DNA of 64,000 bases from positions 36,895 to 100,894 of the forward strand of contig CAKUZW010000008.1 in NCBI GenBank assembly GCA_934718135.1, read 5' to 3'. The stretch comes from an uncultured Candidatus Melainabacteria bacterium (GTDB taxonomy: Bacteria > Cyanobacteriota > Vampirovibrionia > Gastranaerophilales > Gastranaerophilaceae). This document shows positions 25,302 through 33,696 of this stretch, in pieces. The notes below the pieces were generated by a model. That model was not told the DNA's origin and made no database searches. It saw only the letters and a list, made by a program, of their open reading frames with translations. The translations under genes were made by a program, and so were the position numbers. Numbering within the stretch: the stretch's first letter is position 1; the number at the start of each line of letters is the position of its first letter.

Positions 25302-25820
25302 GTATATAAAGCCTCCAATAATAGCTGCAATGATTATTGCAAAAACACAAGCAAGTTTATAAAAATAGTTGGTTGAATAATCCGGAAATTCTTGAATTTG
25401 TGAGATTATATTTTTCGAATAATCGAATTTGGTTTCGCTTTTTGTTTTTTCATAAGCTGAATGAAGAACTTTTTTGAATTTATACATTGATTCAAGTTCT
25501 TTTCTTGCCATAGGATTTGATATAGCCATTTTTTTGATTTTTATATTTTCGTTTGAATTTAATTCATTATCAACGTAGGCAGAAAGATTTCTTCTAAATT
25601 CGGTATTAAGTTCGTTTTTATCTTCCGAATTATCGGATATGTTTCTTTTTAGTTCATTGAAATTGTTCAAAATCCTTGTTAAATCTTCAATTTTCTTCTT
25701 GCAAATCGGGCACTTTTCAAGGTGTAAGTCCACATATTCTTTTAATCTTGGGTTTAATTTTCCTTCGATATAAAAATTTATTAGTGCTGAAACTTGGTTG
25801 CAGGTTAGATCTTTATTCAT
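25290..25820 (-). CDS. Anti-sigma factor with zinc-binding N-terminus and one membrane helix
   Basis: 176 residues. The N-terminal CNQVSALINFYIEGKLN ... HLEKCPICKKK contains the H-x3-C-x2-C zinc motif of ZAS-type anti-sigma factors, a second AYVDNELN-like segment follows, and the C-terminus is a membrane helix (LACVFAIIIAAIIGGFIYLYL) with almost nothing outside. Located 14 bp after an ECF sigma gene, it should hold that sigma factor inactive at the membrane. With no extracytoplasmic sensor domain, the signal is probably redox/zinc or passed by another membrane protein. Confidence 0.88.
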   Translation of the reverse strand: MNKDLTCNQVSALINFYIEGKLNPRLKEYVDLHLEKCPICKKKIEDLTRILNNFNELKRNISDNSEDKNELNTEFRRNLSAYVDNELNSNENIKIKKMAISNPMARKELESMYKFKKVLHSAYEKTKSETKFDYSKNIISQIQEFPDYSTNYFYKLACVFAIIIAAIIGGFIYLYL

Positions 25821-25834
25821 ATAAAACTCCTTAT

Positions 25835-26431
25835 TTAAATGTAGTGTTTTAGAACTTCTTGTAATTTAATTCTTGCTCTTGATATTCTTGATTTGACGGT
25901 TCCAATGTTTGAATTTGTGGTTTGAGCTATTTCTTCGTAGCTTAAACCTTGAAATTCTCTCAATATTATGGCAATTCTAAATGTTTCAGGTAATTCTCTG
26001 ATTGCAGATTTTATAAGTTTTTCACATTCTGTTGTTATACATTTTTCAATTGGTTTACTTTTTTGATCCGGTAGTTCAATTTTGAAATTTATATCTAACG
26101 GTTCACAAGTGTAGTCGATAGAAATTGTTTCGGGAGTTCGTTTTTGTTTTCTGAATTCGTCATGCTTTATATTTGTTATTATATGGTTCAACCAACCTTT
26201 GAAGCATTTTGGATTTTTGAGAGTGTGAATATTTTTTGCTACTTTTAACAAAACTTCTTGTGTTAGATCAGAAATATTGTTGTTGCTGTTTGTCATATAT
26301 GTTAGAGTTGCATAAACATCTTTTTGAATTCTTCTTATGAGTTCTTCAAGTGCTTTAAAATCTTCTTGTTGAGAGAGAACGACAAGTTCTTCTATTGGCA
26401 TTTTTTTGTAAAGTAGCTTATTTTCGCTCAT
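25835..26431 (-). CDS. ECF-type RNA polymerase sigma factor
   Basis: 198 residues. Region 2: DLTQEVLLKVAKNIHTLKNPKCFKGWLNHIITNIKHDEFRKQKR; region 4: LPETFRIAIILREFQGLSYEEIAQTTNSNIGTVKSRISRAR, the helix-turn-helix for the -35 element. No region 3. It pairs with the membrane anti-sigma encoded directly downstream. The target promoters are not evident in the window; the housekeeping promoters found are all of the TTGACA/TATAAT kind. AAGGAG lies before the start. Confidence 0.92.
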   Translation of the reverse strand: MSENKLLYKKMPIEELVVLSQQEDFKALEELIRRIQKDVYATLTYMTNSNNNISDLTQEVLLKVAKNIHTLKNPKCFKGWLNHIITNIKHDEFRKQKRTPETISIDYTCEPLDINFKIELPDQKSKPIEKCITTECEKLIKSAIRELPETFRIAIILREFQGLSYEEIAQTTNSNIGTVKSRISRARIKLQEVLKHYI

Positions 26432-26535
26432 AACATTCTCCTTAACTAAATGTTAAGGAGAATTTGATTATTTTTATATCATCTTATTATTAAGTCATAT
26501 AGATAATTTTATTTTATCTGAAATAATAATTGATA

Positions 26536-27405
26536 TTATCTATTTAATTTATAGCGTAATACGGAGTTGCTCCCTTGGGAAGATACGAATAGCAAATCCC
26601 CGGTTATTGACATACAGTATGGTTTTTGGATGTTTGAAATAAGTTCTGTAATTGCACCGTTTTTGTCAACTTTTAGAACATTATCTTTGTTGTAATTTGC
26701 AATATAAATATTTGCGGAAGAATCTATTGCAAGTCCGATTGGTCCGTCAATTTTTTGACTTTTTATATAAACAATTTTTTTATTATCCGGTCCGATTTTG
26801 TAAATTGTATTGTCTGAAAATCCTGCAACATAAAGATTTCCACTATTGTCTGTAACAACACCTGTCGGACTTGAGATATCATTATACATCCCGTTTGAGT
26901 CATTTTGAGGAGCCGCTTCTATATATGTTTTTGGTTGAGTTTGTTCGGCTTTTGCTGTCGGAATATCCGTATTCATTGAGCTTGCAAGTTCTTTTGCTCT
27001 TGCTCCAATCAGTGTATCTTGCGGAATAAGAGTCAAATACATCTTTGCCTTATCGAGCTCCCCCAACTTTTTACTCAATGCTGCTGCTTTATAAACAGAT
27101 TCGTAATCGTCAGGTTTTCTTAGAATAATTTGTTTGAAAACTGCAAGAGCCGCTTCATCCTGTTTAAGATATTCAAGAATTGAACCTAAATTGTAGTATG
27201 CATCTATGTAATTTGGGTCTAATTCAGTTGCCTTTTTAAAGCATGATGCCGCTTCTTCAAACTGACCTAGCTGATAATAATCAATACCCTTGTTATATTG
27301 AAGTTTTGCATCTGTTGTAATGTCTGCAAAACTGATTTGGCAAGTCCCCAAAATCAATACTGCAAATATTAGTAGTCCTTTAAGAAATTTGTTATTGTAT
27401 TTCAT
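26536..27405 (-). CDS. Secreted TPR and NHL-repeat protein
   Basis: 289 residues. A signal peptide (FLKGLLIFAVLILGTCQISFA) is followed by about three TPR units (QYNKGIDYYQLGQFEEAASCFKKATELDP and two more), a low-complexity linker and a C-terminal set of NHL-type beta-propeller blades (SPTGVVTDNSGNLYVAGFSDNTIYKI, GPIGLAIDSSANIYIANYNKDNVLKV). With about three blades the propeller would be incomplete, so it may oligomerise or be a repeat platform. Its start overlaps malQ by 14 bp; the link to glucan metabolism is only positional. Confidence 0.8.
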   Translation of the reverse strand: MKYNNKFLKGLLIFAVLILGTCQISFADITTDAKLQYNKGIDYYQLGQFEEAASCFKKATELDPNYIDAYYNLGSILEYLKQDEAALAVFKQIILRKPDDYESVYKAAALSKKLGELDKAKMYLTLIPQDTLIGARAKELASSMNTDIPTAKAEQTQPKTYIEAAPQNDSNGMYNDISSPTGVVTDNSGNLYVAGFSDNTIYKIGPDNKKIVYIKSQKIDGPIGLAIDSSANIYIANYNKDNVLKVDKNGAITELISNIQKPYCMSITGDLLFVSSQGSNSVLRYKLNR

Positions 27406-29254
27406 CTAACTCCTCAATCAATGCTTTATTTTTGTTTGCGAATTCTTTTCCTCTTGCTATTATAGCTTTTTTCAAAAGAAGTGGCAAATTAATTGTTTGC
27501 ATATCTTTGTAGTTGTCAGGGAGTCTTAAACTCCAGTTCTTGTCTCCAGAAGTTCCAGGTACATTGTATGTTTCTTTCATATTGAAGAAATCAGTGAAGA
27601 AGATTTGTAAATTTTCTGCTTTGCATGCAAACAATTCTACAAGTTTTGTTTCTTTTAAGAATTCTGCATCATTTGTCATTTTTACAATGATTTCATCTTT
27701 ATTTGGTTCTTCTGCGAACAAATCATCAACTAAATTTTTAACGTGCAAATAACCTTCGTGAGTATGAATTAAAGAATTTGCCCAAACTGTAACCGGTTGA
27801 TTGTCATGTGTTCCAATCATAGCCCAAGAACGAGGAGTAATATTTTTACATCTGTATGGGTCGTCTTCTTCTGTTGGAACAGTGAATTGAGTTAATTTCA
27901 TTCCAAGTAAATCGTAATCTTTCATAACTGCTGCAACCGGATTTGTTAAAGTTCCTAAGTCTTCGCAAACAATAGCATCTTTAGTTAATCCTTCTTCTTT
28001 TGCTGCCGCAATAACGATTTTTTCGATAAATCTGCCATATAGCTTGATTTGTTCTTCTGTTAGAGTTTTTACTCTTTTTTCTTTATCAGAAGTTAGAGTT
28101 GTATCTAAATCTTCAAGTTTTGCAATTGCATATTTCTTTAGTTCTGGATGTTCAGGAGAAGAGTATAATCTGCCTGCACCTTGTTCAGGCATTGGCTTTT
28201 TACCTGCTTTGTAAACCCAAGGGTCAATTAAACCTACAATGTGGTCAATTCTTACACCTCCAGGATTTTCATTGAACATTTTTTTGTATAAGTTTTTCAT
28301 CAAAATTCCGGCTTCACCAAGGGAACCGTCAGCGTTGAATAACTTTTCAGGGTTTACAACAGGAAATCCCCATGCCTGACCGTCTTTTGAGAAATAGTCC
28401 GGAGGACAACCCAAGCACCAACCTTCTAAAAATAATGATTGGTAAGCCCAACAATCTCTATCTGAGAATGCTACTTGTCTGTCTGCAATCATTTTGATGT
28501 TTTTAGAATCCGCAAGTTTTCCTGTTTCTAAATTTTGTTTGTATAAAACAAATTGTTCAAACTTGTATTCATCAATTTCTTTAGTGTATTTTTTAGAAAG
28601 TTCATCAATTCTTTTAGCGAATTCGATTTTTTCTTCGTTTGATTTTGGATTAAATATGGCCTTATCTTTTTTGTTTTTCCAATTCGGCCAATAATCCGAA
28701 CCGTTTTCAAGAGAAAAAGCTTCATATAAACTATCTTTGTCTAGCCATGAATCGTTTTCTAATTTATAAGTTTCAAACTCTTTGTTTAGTTTTTGGTCGT
28801 TTAATTTTATAAAGTTTTCGTAAGCTTCCATAAGAGCTTGAGCTTGTTTTACCGTAATATAAGAATAACTTGTTCTGTTTTTACCTTTGTTTGGATTGTT
28901 TTCAACTATTTCATTGAAAGTTTTTTCTGATAAAATCTTGTGCCATTTATTGGTTGTTAATTCTTTCAAATCAATGAATAGCGGATTATTTGAAAAAATT
29001 GTTCCTGTATAAGGAGAAGAATCTGATTTTTTAGTTTTTCCTGCCGGTCCCATTTGGATTGCATCAAAAAGACCAGATGCGTAATTGATAAAATTTTTTC
29101 CTCCATTAGAATTTATCGAACCAAAACCTGTGTTTTCTCCTGCTGCAGCCGGAAAACTTCCATTGTGCATAATGAATACAAAATTCTTTTTACCTAAAGC
29201 TTTTAGTGCTTTTCTGATAGTAGTAACATTATTTTTATCCAATGTGCAAACCAT
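27392..29254 (-). CDS. malQ: 4-alpha-glucanotransferase (amylomaltase, GH77)
   Basis: 620 residues. Disproportionates maltodextrins in glycogen or starch breakdown. Catalytic residues are present: GVRIDHIVGL (nucleophile Asp, about residue 336), IVCEDLGTL (acid/base Glu) and MIGTHDNQPVTVW (transition-state Asp). It is longer than the 500-residue thermophile enzymes because of a Lys/Glu-rich insertion around residues 150-260. AGGGGGATAA precedes the ATG. A second function of the insertion is possible but not supported. Confidence 0.93.
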   Translation of the reverse strand: MVCTLDKNNVTTIRKALKALGKKNFVFIMHNGSFPAAAGENTGFGSINSNGGKNFINYASGLFDAIQMGPAGKTKKSDSSPYTGTIFSNNPLFIDLKELTTNKWHKILSEKTFNEIVENNPNKGKNRTSYSYITVKQAQALMEAYENFIKLNDQKLNKEFETYKLENDSWLDKDSLYEAFSLENGSDYWPNWKNKKDKAIFNPKSNEEKIEFAKRIDELSKKYTKEIDEYKFEQFVLYKQNLETGKLADSKNIKMIADRQVAFSDRDCWAYQSLFLEGWCLGCPPDYFSKDGQAWGFPVVNPEKLFNADGSLGEAGILMKNLYKKMFNENPGGVRIDHIVGLIDPWVYKAGKKPMPEQGAGRLYSSPEHPELKKYAIAKLEDLDTTLTSDKEKRVKTLTEEQIKLYGRFIEKIVIAAAKEEGLTKDAIVCEDLGTLTNPVAAVMKDYDLLGMKLTQFTVPTEEDDPYRCKNITPRSWAMIGTHDNQPVTVWANSLIHTHEGYLHVKNLVDDLFAEEPNKDEIIVKMTNDAEFLKETKLVELFACKAENLQIFFTDFFNMKETYNVPGTSGDKNWSLRLPDNYKDMQTINLPLLLKKAIIARGKEFANKNKALIEELDEIQ

Positions 29255-29304
29255 TTATCCCCCTCTTATTTAAACTAAAACACTCACTTAAACTAAATAA
29301 AAAA

Positions 29305-29377
<73 letters not shown>

Positions 29378-29437
29378 ATCTCTGATACTTCAATATATTA
29401 GCACAAAAATATTTTATAAGTAAAGTGTAAATATAAA

Positions 29438-29465
29438 AAAAGACCTCAATTCGAGGTCTTTTTTT
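29438..29465. terminator. Bidirectional-type terminator downstream of glnA
   Basis: AAAGACCTC-AATTC-GAGGTCTTT with T runs on both strands; ends the minus-strand glnA transcript. Confidence 0.88.
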
Positions 29466-29485
29466 AACGATTGGGTCACATTTAT

Positions 29486-30850
29486 TTAGTATCTTTCTAA
29501 ATATCTGTCTAATTCCCATTGAGAAACATCTGTTCTATAAGAATCCCATTCCTTATTCTTAGCTGTCATGAATTCATTAAAGATATGATCTCCTAAAGCA
29601 GCTTTCGCTACTAATGATTTATCCATAAGCTCTAATGCTTCGTATAAACTACCCGGAAGAGAGTCAATTCTTTGTTTTTTACGTTCTTTAGTTGTTAATT
29701 TGTAGATGTTACTTTCAACAGGAGCAGGCGGGTCAATTTTGTTTTTGATACCGTCTAGAGCTGCTTCTAAGATTGCTGCAAATGCCAAATACGGGTTGCA
29801 AGAAGGATCCGGAGATCTCAATTCAACACGAGTTGAAATACCACGTTTTGCAGGAACTCTAACTAGAGCACTTCTGTTTGCAAGTGACCATGCCAAATAT
29901 ACCGGAGCTTCGTAACCCGGAACTAATCGTTTGTAACTGTTGACAACAGGGTTAGTAATTGCAGTTATACTTTTTACGTGTTTTAAAATTCCACCTACTG
30001 CGTATTTTGCAGTGTCTGAAAGTTGATATTCAGCTTTTTCATCATAAAATGCGTTTTTGCCGTCCTTGAATAATGAAACATTACAGTGCATGCCTGAACC
30101 ATTAATTCCAAAAATCGGTTTTGGCATAAATGTTGCATGTAAATTGTGTTGAGCGGCAATTGCTTTTACTGCAATTCTGAATGTTGTAACATTGTCGGCA
30201 GCAGTTAAAATATCTGCATATCTAAAATCAATTTCGTGTTGACCGTCAGCAACTTCGTGGTGAGAAGCTTCAATATCAAATCCCATTTCTTGAAGAGTTA
30301 AAACAATATCTGATCTTACATCTTCTCCCAAATCTTCCGGTCCTACATCGTAGTATCCTGCACTATCTTGAGTGTCTGTTGTAACCTTTCCGTCTTTATC
30401 TTTAGAGAATAAGAAAAATTCTGCTTCAGGCCCGACATTCATTGAAAAACCAAGTTTTTCTGCTGCTTCCATTACTCTTTTCAAGTTGCATCTTGGACAT
30501 CCTTCAAATGGTGTTCCGTCTGAATTGTAAATATCGCAGATAAGTCTTGCGGCATTTATACCGTCTTTATTTCTCCAAGGCAAGATTTGAAAACTGTTGA
30601 TGTCAGGATGGAAAAACATATCTGAAGTTTCAATGCTTCTGAACCCTTTAATTGATGAACCGTCAAGCATTATTTCATTATTTAATGCTTTATCAATTTG
30701 TTCTGAAGGTATAGACATATTTTTAACTTGTCCGTTAATATCAACGAATTGAAGTTTGATAAATTTGATATTGTATTCTTTGATTAAAGATTTTACTTCT
30801 TCTCTTGTGAATTGTTTTCCGTCTAATCTCACGTGTTTGAACTCTGTCAT
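29486..30850 (-). CDS. glnA: Glutamine synthetase type I
   Basis: 454 residues, the size of GSI-alpha enzymes. It joins ammonia to glutamate. Seen: LDGSSIKGFRSIETSDM near the N-terminus, GPEAEFFLF, VADGQHEIDFRY, NGSGMHCNVSLF, VPAKRGISTRVELRSPDPSCNPYLAFA. The C-terminal region reads SNIYKLTTKERKKQRIDSLP, like the feedback-regulated GSI-alpha form and not the adenylylated GSI-beta form, so regulation by product rather than by GlnE is likely. A strong promoter lies 75 bp upstream and GAGG before the ATG. Confidence 0.96.
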   Translation of the reverse strand: MTEFKHVRLDGKQFTREEVKSLIKEYNIKFIKLQFVDINGQVKNMSIPSEQIDKALNNEIMLDGSSIKGFRSIETSDMFFHPDINSFQILPWRNKDGINAARLICDIYNSDGTPFEGCPRCNLKRVMEAAEKLGFSMNVGPEAEFFLFSKDKDGKVTTDTQDSAGYYDVGPEDLGEDVRSDIVLTLQEMGFDIEASHHEVADGQHEIDFRYADILTAADNVTTFRIAVKAIAAQHNLHATFMPKPIFGINGSGMHCNVSLFKDGKNAFYDEKAEYQLSDTAKYAVGGILKHVKSITAITNPVVNSYKRLVPGYEAPVYLAWSLANRSALVRVPAKRGISTRVELRSPDPSCNPYLAFAAILEAALDGIKNKIDPPAPVESNIYKLTTKERKKQRIDSLPGSLYEALELMDKSLVAKAALGDHIFNEFMTAKNKEWDSYRTDVSQWELDRYLERY

Positions 30851-30902
30851 ACTAACCTCTTTCTTGTGTCATTCAAATCTATTTCTTAAAGATTACTTTA
30901 CT

Positions 30903-30931
30903 AGAATAGAAACTTTATCAAAAAAGGTCAA
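30903..30931 (-). promoter_or_regulatory. Promoter of glnA
   Basis: On the minus strand TTGACC, 17 bp spacer, TATTCT; leader about 45 bases. I looked for a GTA-N8-TAC NtcA site and did not find one in good position. Confidence 0.7.
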
Positions 30932-31040
30932 GTTTTTGTGTGTAAAGATTATGTAAAGGGTGTTTGCTACTTTTAAAATTTTTATTAAATCTGGTTGATT
31001 TTTTTCTAAAGATAAAATAATTAAATCTTTTTTTTATAAA

Positions 31041-31090
31041 AAAATACCTGATTTAATTTTCTCAAATTAATTTTCAGGCATTTTTTCAAA
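31041..31090 (-). terminator. Terminator after panD
   Basis: On the minus strand a long stem CCTGAAAATTAATTT / AAATTAAATCAGG around GAGA, followed by a T run. Confidence 0.85.
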
Positions 31091-31120
31091 AATATTTAAT
31101 AGTTAAGAAACTTTACATTT

Positions 31121-31477
31121 CTATCTTTTTTCTGCGATTTTGTTATTTTCGTCAACAATAACGATTGTTGGTTTGAAGTTTTGTAATTCTTTTTCTTCAA
31201 ATTGTCCATAAGTTACGATAATAACTTTATCTCCAGGTTGAACTTTTCTTGCTGCTGCTCCATTTAGGCAAATTTGACCTGAATCAGCTTTTCCTTTGAT
31301 TACGTAAGTTTGAAATCTTTCGCCGTTATTAACGTCTAAAATTTCAACTTTTTGCCATTCTTTTATGTTTGCAGCTTTCAAAAGAGTTTCATCAATAGTG
31401 ATTGAACCTACATAGTTAAGATTTGCATCTGTAACTGTTGCTCTGTGGATTTTTGAATATAAAAATTCTAATAACAT
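31121..31477 (-). CDS. panD: Aspartate 1-decarboxylase
   Basis: 118 residues. It makes beta-alanine for pantothenate and CoA. The pro-enzyme cuts itself between Gly24 and Ser25 (NYVGSITID) to form the pyruvoyl cofactor; NGAAARKVQPGDKVIIVTYG is the other conserved block, with Asn and Arg of the active site. Single gene with its own terminator. Nothing unusual. Confidence 0.96.
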   Translation of the reverse strand: MLLEFLYSKIHRATVTDANLNYVGSITIDETLLKAANIKEWQKVEILDVNNGERFQTYVIKGKADSGQICLNGAAARKVQPGDKVIIVTYGQFEEKELQNFKPTIVIVDENNKIAEKR

Positions 31478-31544
31478 TTTTTATTCCTTTAGCTTTCTTT
31501 TTCCTACACCATAATTATATAACAAATATAATTATCAAATACAA

Positions 31545-31580
31545 ATAAAAGCTCCCGAAAATGTATCGAGAGCTTCTATA
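31545..31580 (-). terminator. Terminator after the RHH gene
   Basis: On the minus strand AAGCTCTCG / CGGGAGCTT stem followed by TTTATTTG. Confidence 0.75.
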
Positions 31581-31622
31581 TAGTGTTTCCCAAATCTGTT
31601 CGCCTTTTTCCTTGCCGCTTGA

Positions 31623-31811
31623 TTAACTCAACAATGACTCTAGTATATTAGCATTTTGAAGAGCTCCTGTTGATTCTTTGATTTTTTGTTTGTAAATGTA
31701 AGTCCGTAATGCTTCTCTAATCAGTTCACTTCTTGAACGATTTTCACCATCTGCAACCTGATCAATCTTGTTCAAAAATTCTTCAGGCATTGAAATCAAT
31801 ACTCTTGCCAT
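31623..31811 (-). CDS. Ribbon-helix-helix (CopG/Arc-type) DNA-binding protein
   Basis: 62 residues. MARVLISMPEEFLNKIDQVADGENRSRSELIREALRTYIY is a complete ribbon-helix-helix fold. Such proteins are repressors, often antitoxins, but no toxin gene is adjacent: downstream is a terminator and then panD, upstream a 400-bp gene-free region. GGAG lies before the ATG. Probably a free-standing regulator, target unknown. Confidence 0.85.
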   Translation of the reverse strand: MARVLISMPEEFLNKIDQVADGENRSRSELIREALRTYIYKQKIKESTGALQNANILESLLS

Positions 31812-32206
31812 ATATTCTCCTTTTTATCATGTTGTCGTCTAATCGCTTACATATATATAAAGGATTTTATATATAAAAAAGTGCTATTTTTGTATTGACG
31901 AATTATATATAATTTTGAAAAGTGTTGATTTTATTGATTTGTAGCATGATAATTCAAATTAACATTTCTTAATATTTGTAATTTCAGAAGTAAAGTCCAT
32001 GCCATAACCATGCTTATTTAGTTGAAATTTTAATAGGACATGCTTATGGAAGAGTTTTAATTAACAATTATCGCAATACATGTTAAAAGCATGAAAAACA
32101 GAATGATTTGTTGTGTGTTATGTAAATTTAAAGTATAAAATTTAGCAATTTTTGTTTACTATGATACTTTATATATTTGTAGGTTGTTATTATATTTAGA
32201 AGGTGA
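31812..32206. other. 395-bp gene-free region holding a relict gene end
   Basis: No convincing gene. At 32067-32096 it holds a near copy (28 of 30 bases) of the 3' end of the UbiA-type gene (32517-32546). On the minus strand this copy would read FMLLTCIAIIVN-stop, against FMLLTCIAIIFG-stop in the intact gene. The rest is AT-rich with the upstream signals of the RHH gene and of the small gene at 32213. Confidence 0.6.
32067..32096 (-). repeat. Relict direct repeat of the UbiA gene 3' end
   Basis: Differs from 32517-32546 at two positions only, same orientation, 450 bp apart. It is consistent with a partial duplication or with a small gene having been placed between two copies. Confidence 0.7.
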
Positions 32207-32212
32207 ATGACT

Positions 32213-32467
32213 ATGAATTTTATGAAAATATTAGTAAGTCCAACAGGTTATTTGGCGAAGAAGCCGATGCTAAAAAGCATTGATGTTTCTCATCTAAATT
32301 ATATGAAAAATAATAGTGGAAAACAGCTATTATCAAACATTTGCGATTCCTTTGGCGTAGATCTTAAAAAGATGTCACCAGAAAAGATGAAACAATTTAA
32401 TGATTTAACAGAACTTATAAATAAAACTACAGTGGTAAAAGGTTCTAATTTAAAATTAAATGGTTAA
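32213..32467 (+). CDS. Small hypothetical protein between two copies of a gene end
   Basis: 84 residues from the ATG at 32213, which has AAGGTG at proper spacing (an ATG six bases earlier is too close to it). Begins MNFMKILVSPTGYLAKKP; the rest is a polar helical protein (CDSFGVDLKKMSPEKMKQFNDL). Not recognised. It lies on the strand opposite to its neighbours and is bracketed by the 30-bp direct repeats described nearby, so it may be a recent arrival. Confidence 0.55.
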   Translation: MNFMKILVSPTGYLAKKPMLKSIDVSHLNYMKNNSGKQLLSNICDSFGVDLKKMSPEKMKQFNDLTELINKTTVVKGSNLKLNG

Positions 32468-32506
32468 ATTATGATTTTTCATACTTTTGCCAAATAAGTT
32501 AAAGTT

Positions 32507-33472
32507 TTAGCCAAAAATTATTGCAATACAGGTTAAAAGCATGAAATATGTTGAAATGTTTCTTGCAAAGAAAAACCTTAAGTAAAATGGTGCGTTTGAT
32601 GTTGTTTTGATTTTATCCCAATTTTCTAACGGTTGATGCCAAAACTGAACTTTGGGTAAACTCATTGGGTTTTGGTTATATTTTTTTAGCATGTTATATA
32701 AATCTATAACAAGTGGAATTGTAATATAGTTTAGCAGATATAAATAATTTCCTGTTTTATAAATATAAAATCCCAATAAAATATAACTAAATCCATAGAA
32801 AAATAATATTAATTTTAATGCATTATCTTTATTTTTAAATTTTGTGCAAAGAGTTGTTTTATTTGCGTTTTTATCTCCGTCATAGTCCATAAGCATATGA
32901 GAATATAAAATGGTGTTTACAAACATTACACAAATCATTGATAGGATAAACGCATCTAGTGAGAAGTTTTTGGTCATAACATAAAAAACTCCTTCAAACA
33001 TCAATGGTCCATAAGCAATAGTTACTGCTATTTCGCCTAACCCTCTACTTGATAAAAGCGGATAGCTTAGAGCAATAAAAAGAGCAATTAGTGCTAGCCA
33101 AAATACTGCCGGACCTGAGAAGAAAAATAATATTCCTCCGCAAAATGCAGCAATGGATAGAAAAATTAAAATAACGTTGCGTAAATCTTTGGTAGTAGCT
33201 TCTCCTGAACGGATGTATGCACATTTGCAATCTCTACCTGCGGTTATAAATCTATTTTCTTTTTGCAAATCTTTATAATCAATATAATCATCAATCAGGT
33301 TTGTTGCAAGGTGAACGAGGCTTATTCCAAAGAGTGAAATAATTCCTGCTAAAATATTTCCGCCATGTTTTAGAGTGAAAATAAATATTACAAGCCAGCT
33401 TAGCAGTGTTATTGGTGCAGAATATAACCTTGCATTTTTTAACCAAAATATTGTTTTATTTATAAATCCCAT
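32507..33472 (-). CDS. UbiA-family prenyltransferase (MenA-like)
   Basis: 321 residues, eight or nine membrane helices. The two Asp-rich motifs are visible: NLIDDYIDYKDLQKENRF and MDYDGDKNANKTTL, which bind the prenyl diphosphate. The first motif and length suggest 1,4-dihydroxy-2-naphthoate prenyltransferase, but heme or other aromatic acceptors cannot be excluded and no other men genes are in view. It ends a tight string of genes starting at nanE or nanK (2 bp after the 73-residue gene). Confidence 0.83.
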   Translation of the reverse strand: MGFINKTIFWLKNARLYSAPITLLSWLVIFIFTLKHGGNILAGIISLFGISLVHLATNLIDDYIDYKDLQKENRFITAGRDCKCAYIRSGEATTKDLRNVILIFLSIAAFCGGILFFFSGPAVFWLALIALFIALSYPLLSSRGLGEIAVTIAYGPLMFEGVFYVMTKNFSLDAFILSMICVMFVNTILYSHMLMDYDGDKNANKTTLCTKFKNKDNALKLILFFYGFSYILLGFYIYKTGNYLYLLNYITIPLVIDLYNMLKKYNQNPMSLPKVQFWHQPLENWDKIKTTSNAPFYLRFFFARNISTYFMLLTCIAIIFG

Positions 33473-33474
33473 TT

Positions 33475-33696
33475 TTATTCTAATATATTTTTCATTGCAA
33501 CAACCGCTTCGTAGCTACCACCTGCTTCAAGAATTTCTTCTGCTGTTAAGCCAAACATTGTTATCAAATTTTTTGCTTCAGCGTTGTGGTTGTTTTCAAG
33601 ATGTTTAACGGTTTCAGATATTGCATCAACTCTGCTGATGCGTGGAATTTGGTCATTAATTCCCTTTCTGAATATTCTTGATTTTGATTTCCCCAT
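33475..33696 (-). CDS. Small hypothetical protein coupled to the ROK kinase gene
   Basis: 73 residues, basic N-terminus (MGKSKSRIFRKG) and acidic C-terminus ending EEILEAGGSYEAVVAMKNILE. It begins with TAATG, one base shared with the stop of the ROK kinase gene, and has AAGGAG seven bases upstream, so translation is well supported. Unrecognised; the helical C-terminal part could mediate protein contacts. Confidence 0.72.
   Translation of the reverse strand: MGKSKSRIFRKGINDQIPRISRVDAISETVKHLENNHNAEAKNLITMFGLTAEEILEAGGSYEAVVAMKNILE

Noticed and set aside
30851..31040. NtcA box upstream of glnA
   Set aside because: GTA and TAC triplets occur but with 12 bases between them, not 8, and not at the usual distance from the -10 box.
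31623..31811. Toxin-antitoxin locus around the ribbon-helix-helix gene
   Set aside because: No toxin-like frame next to it; a terminator follows at once and a gene-free region precedes it.
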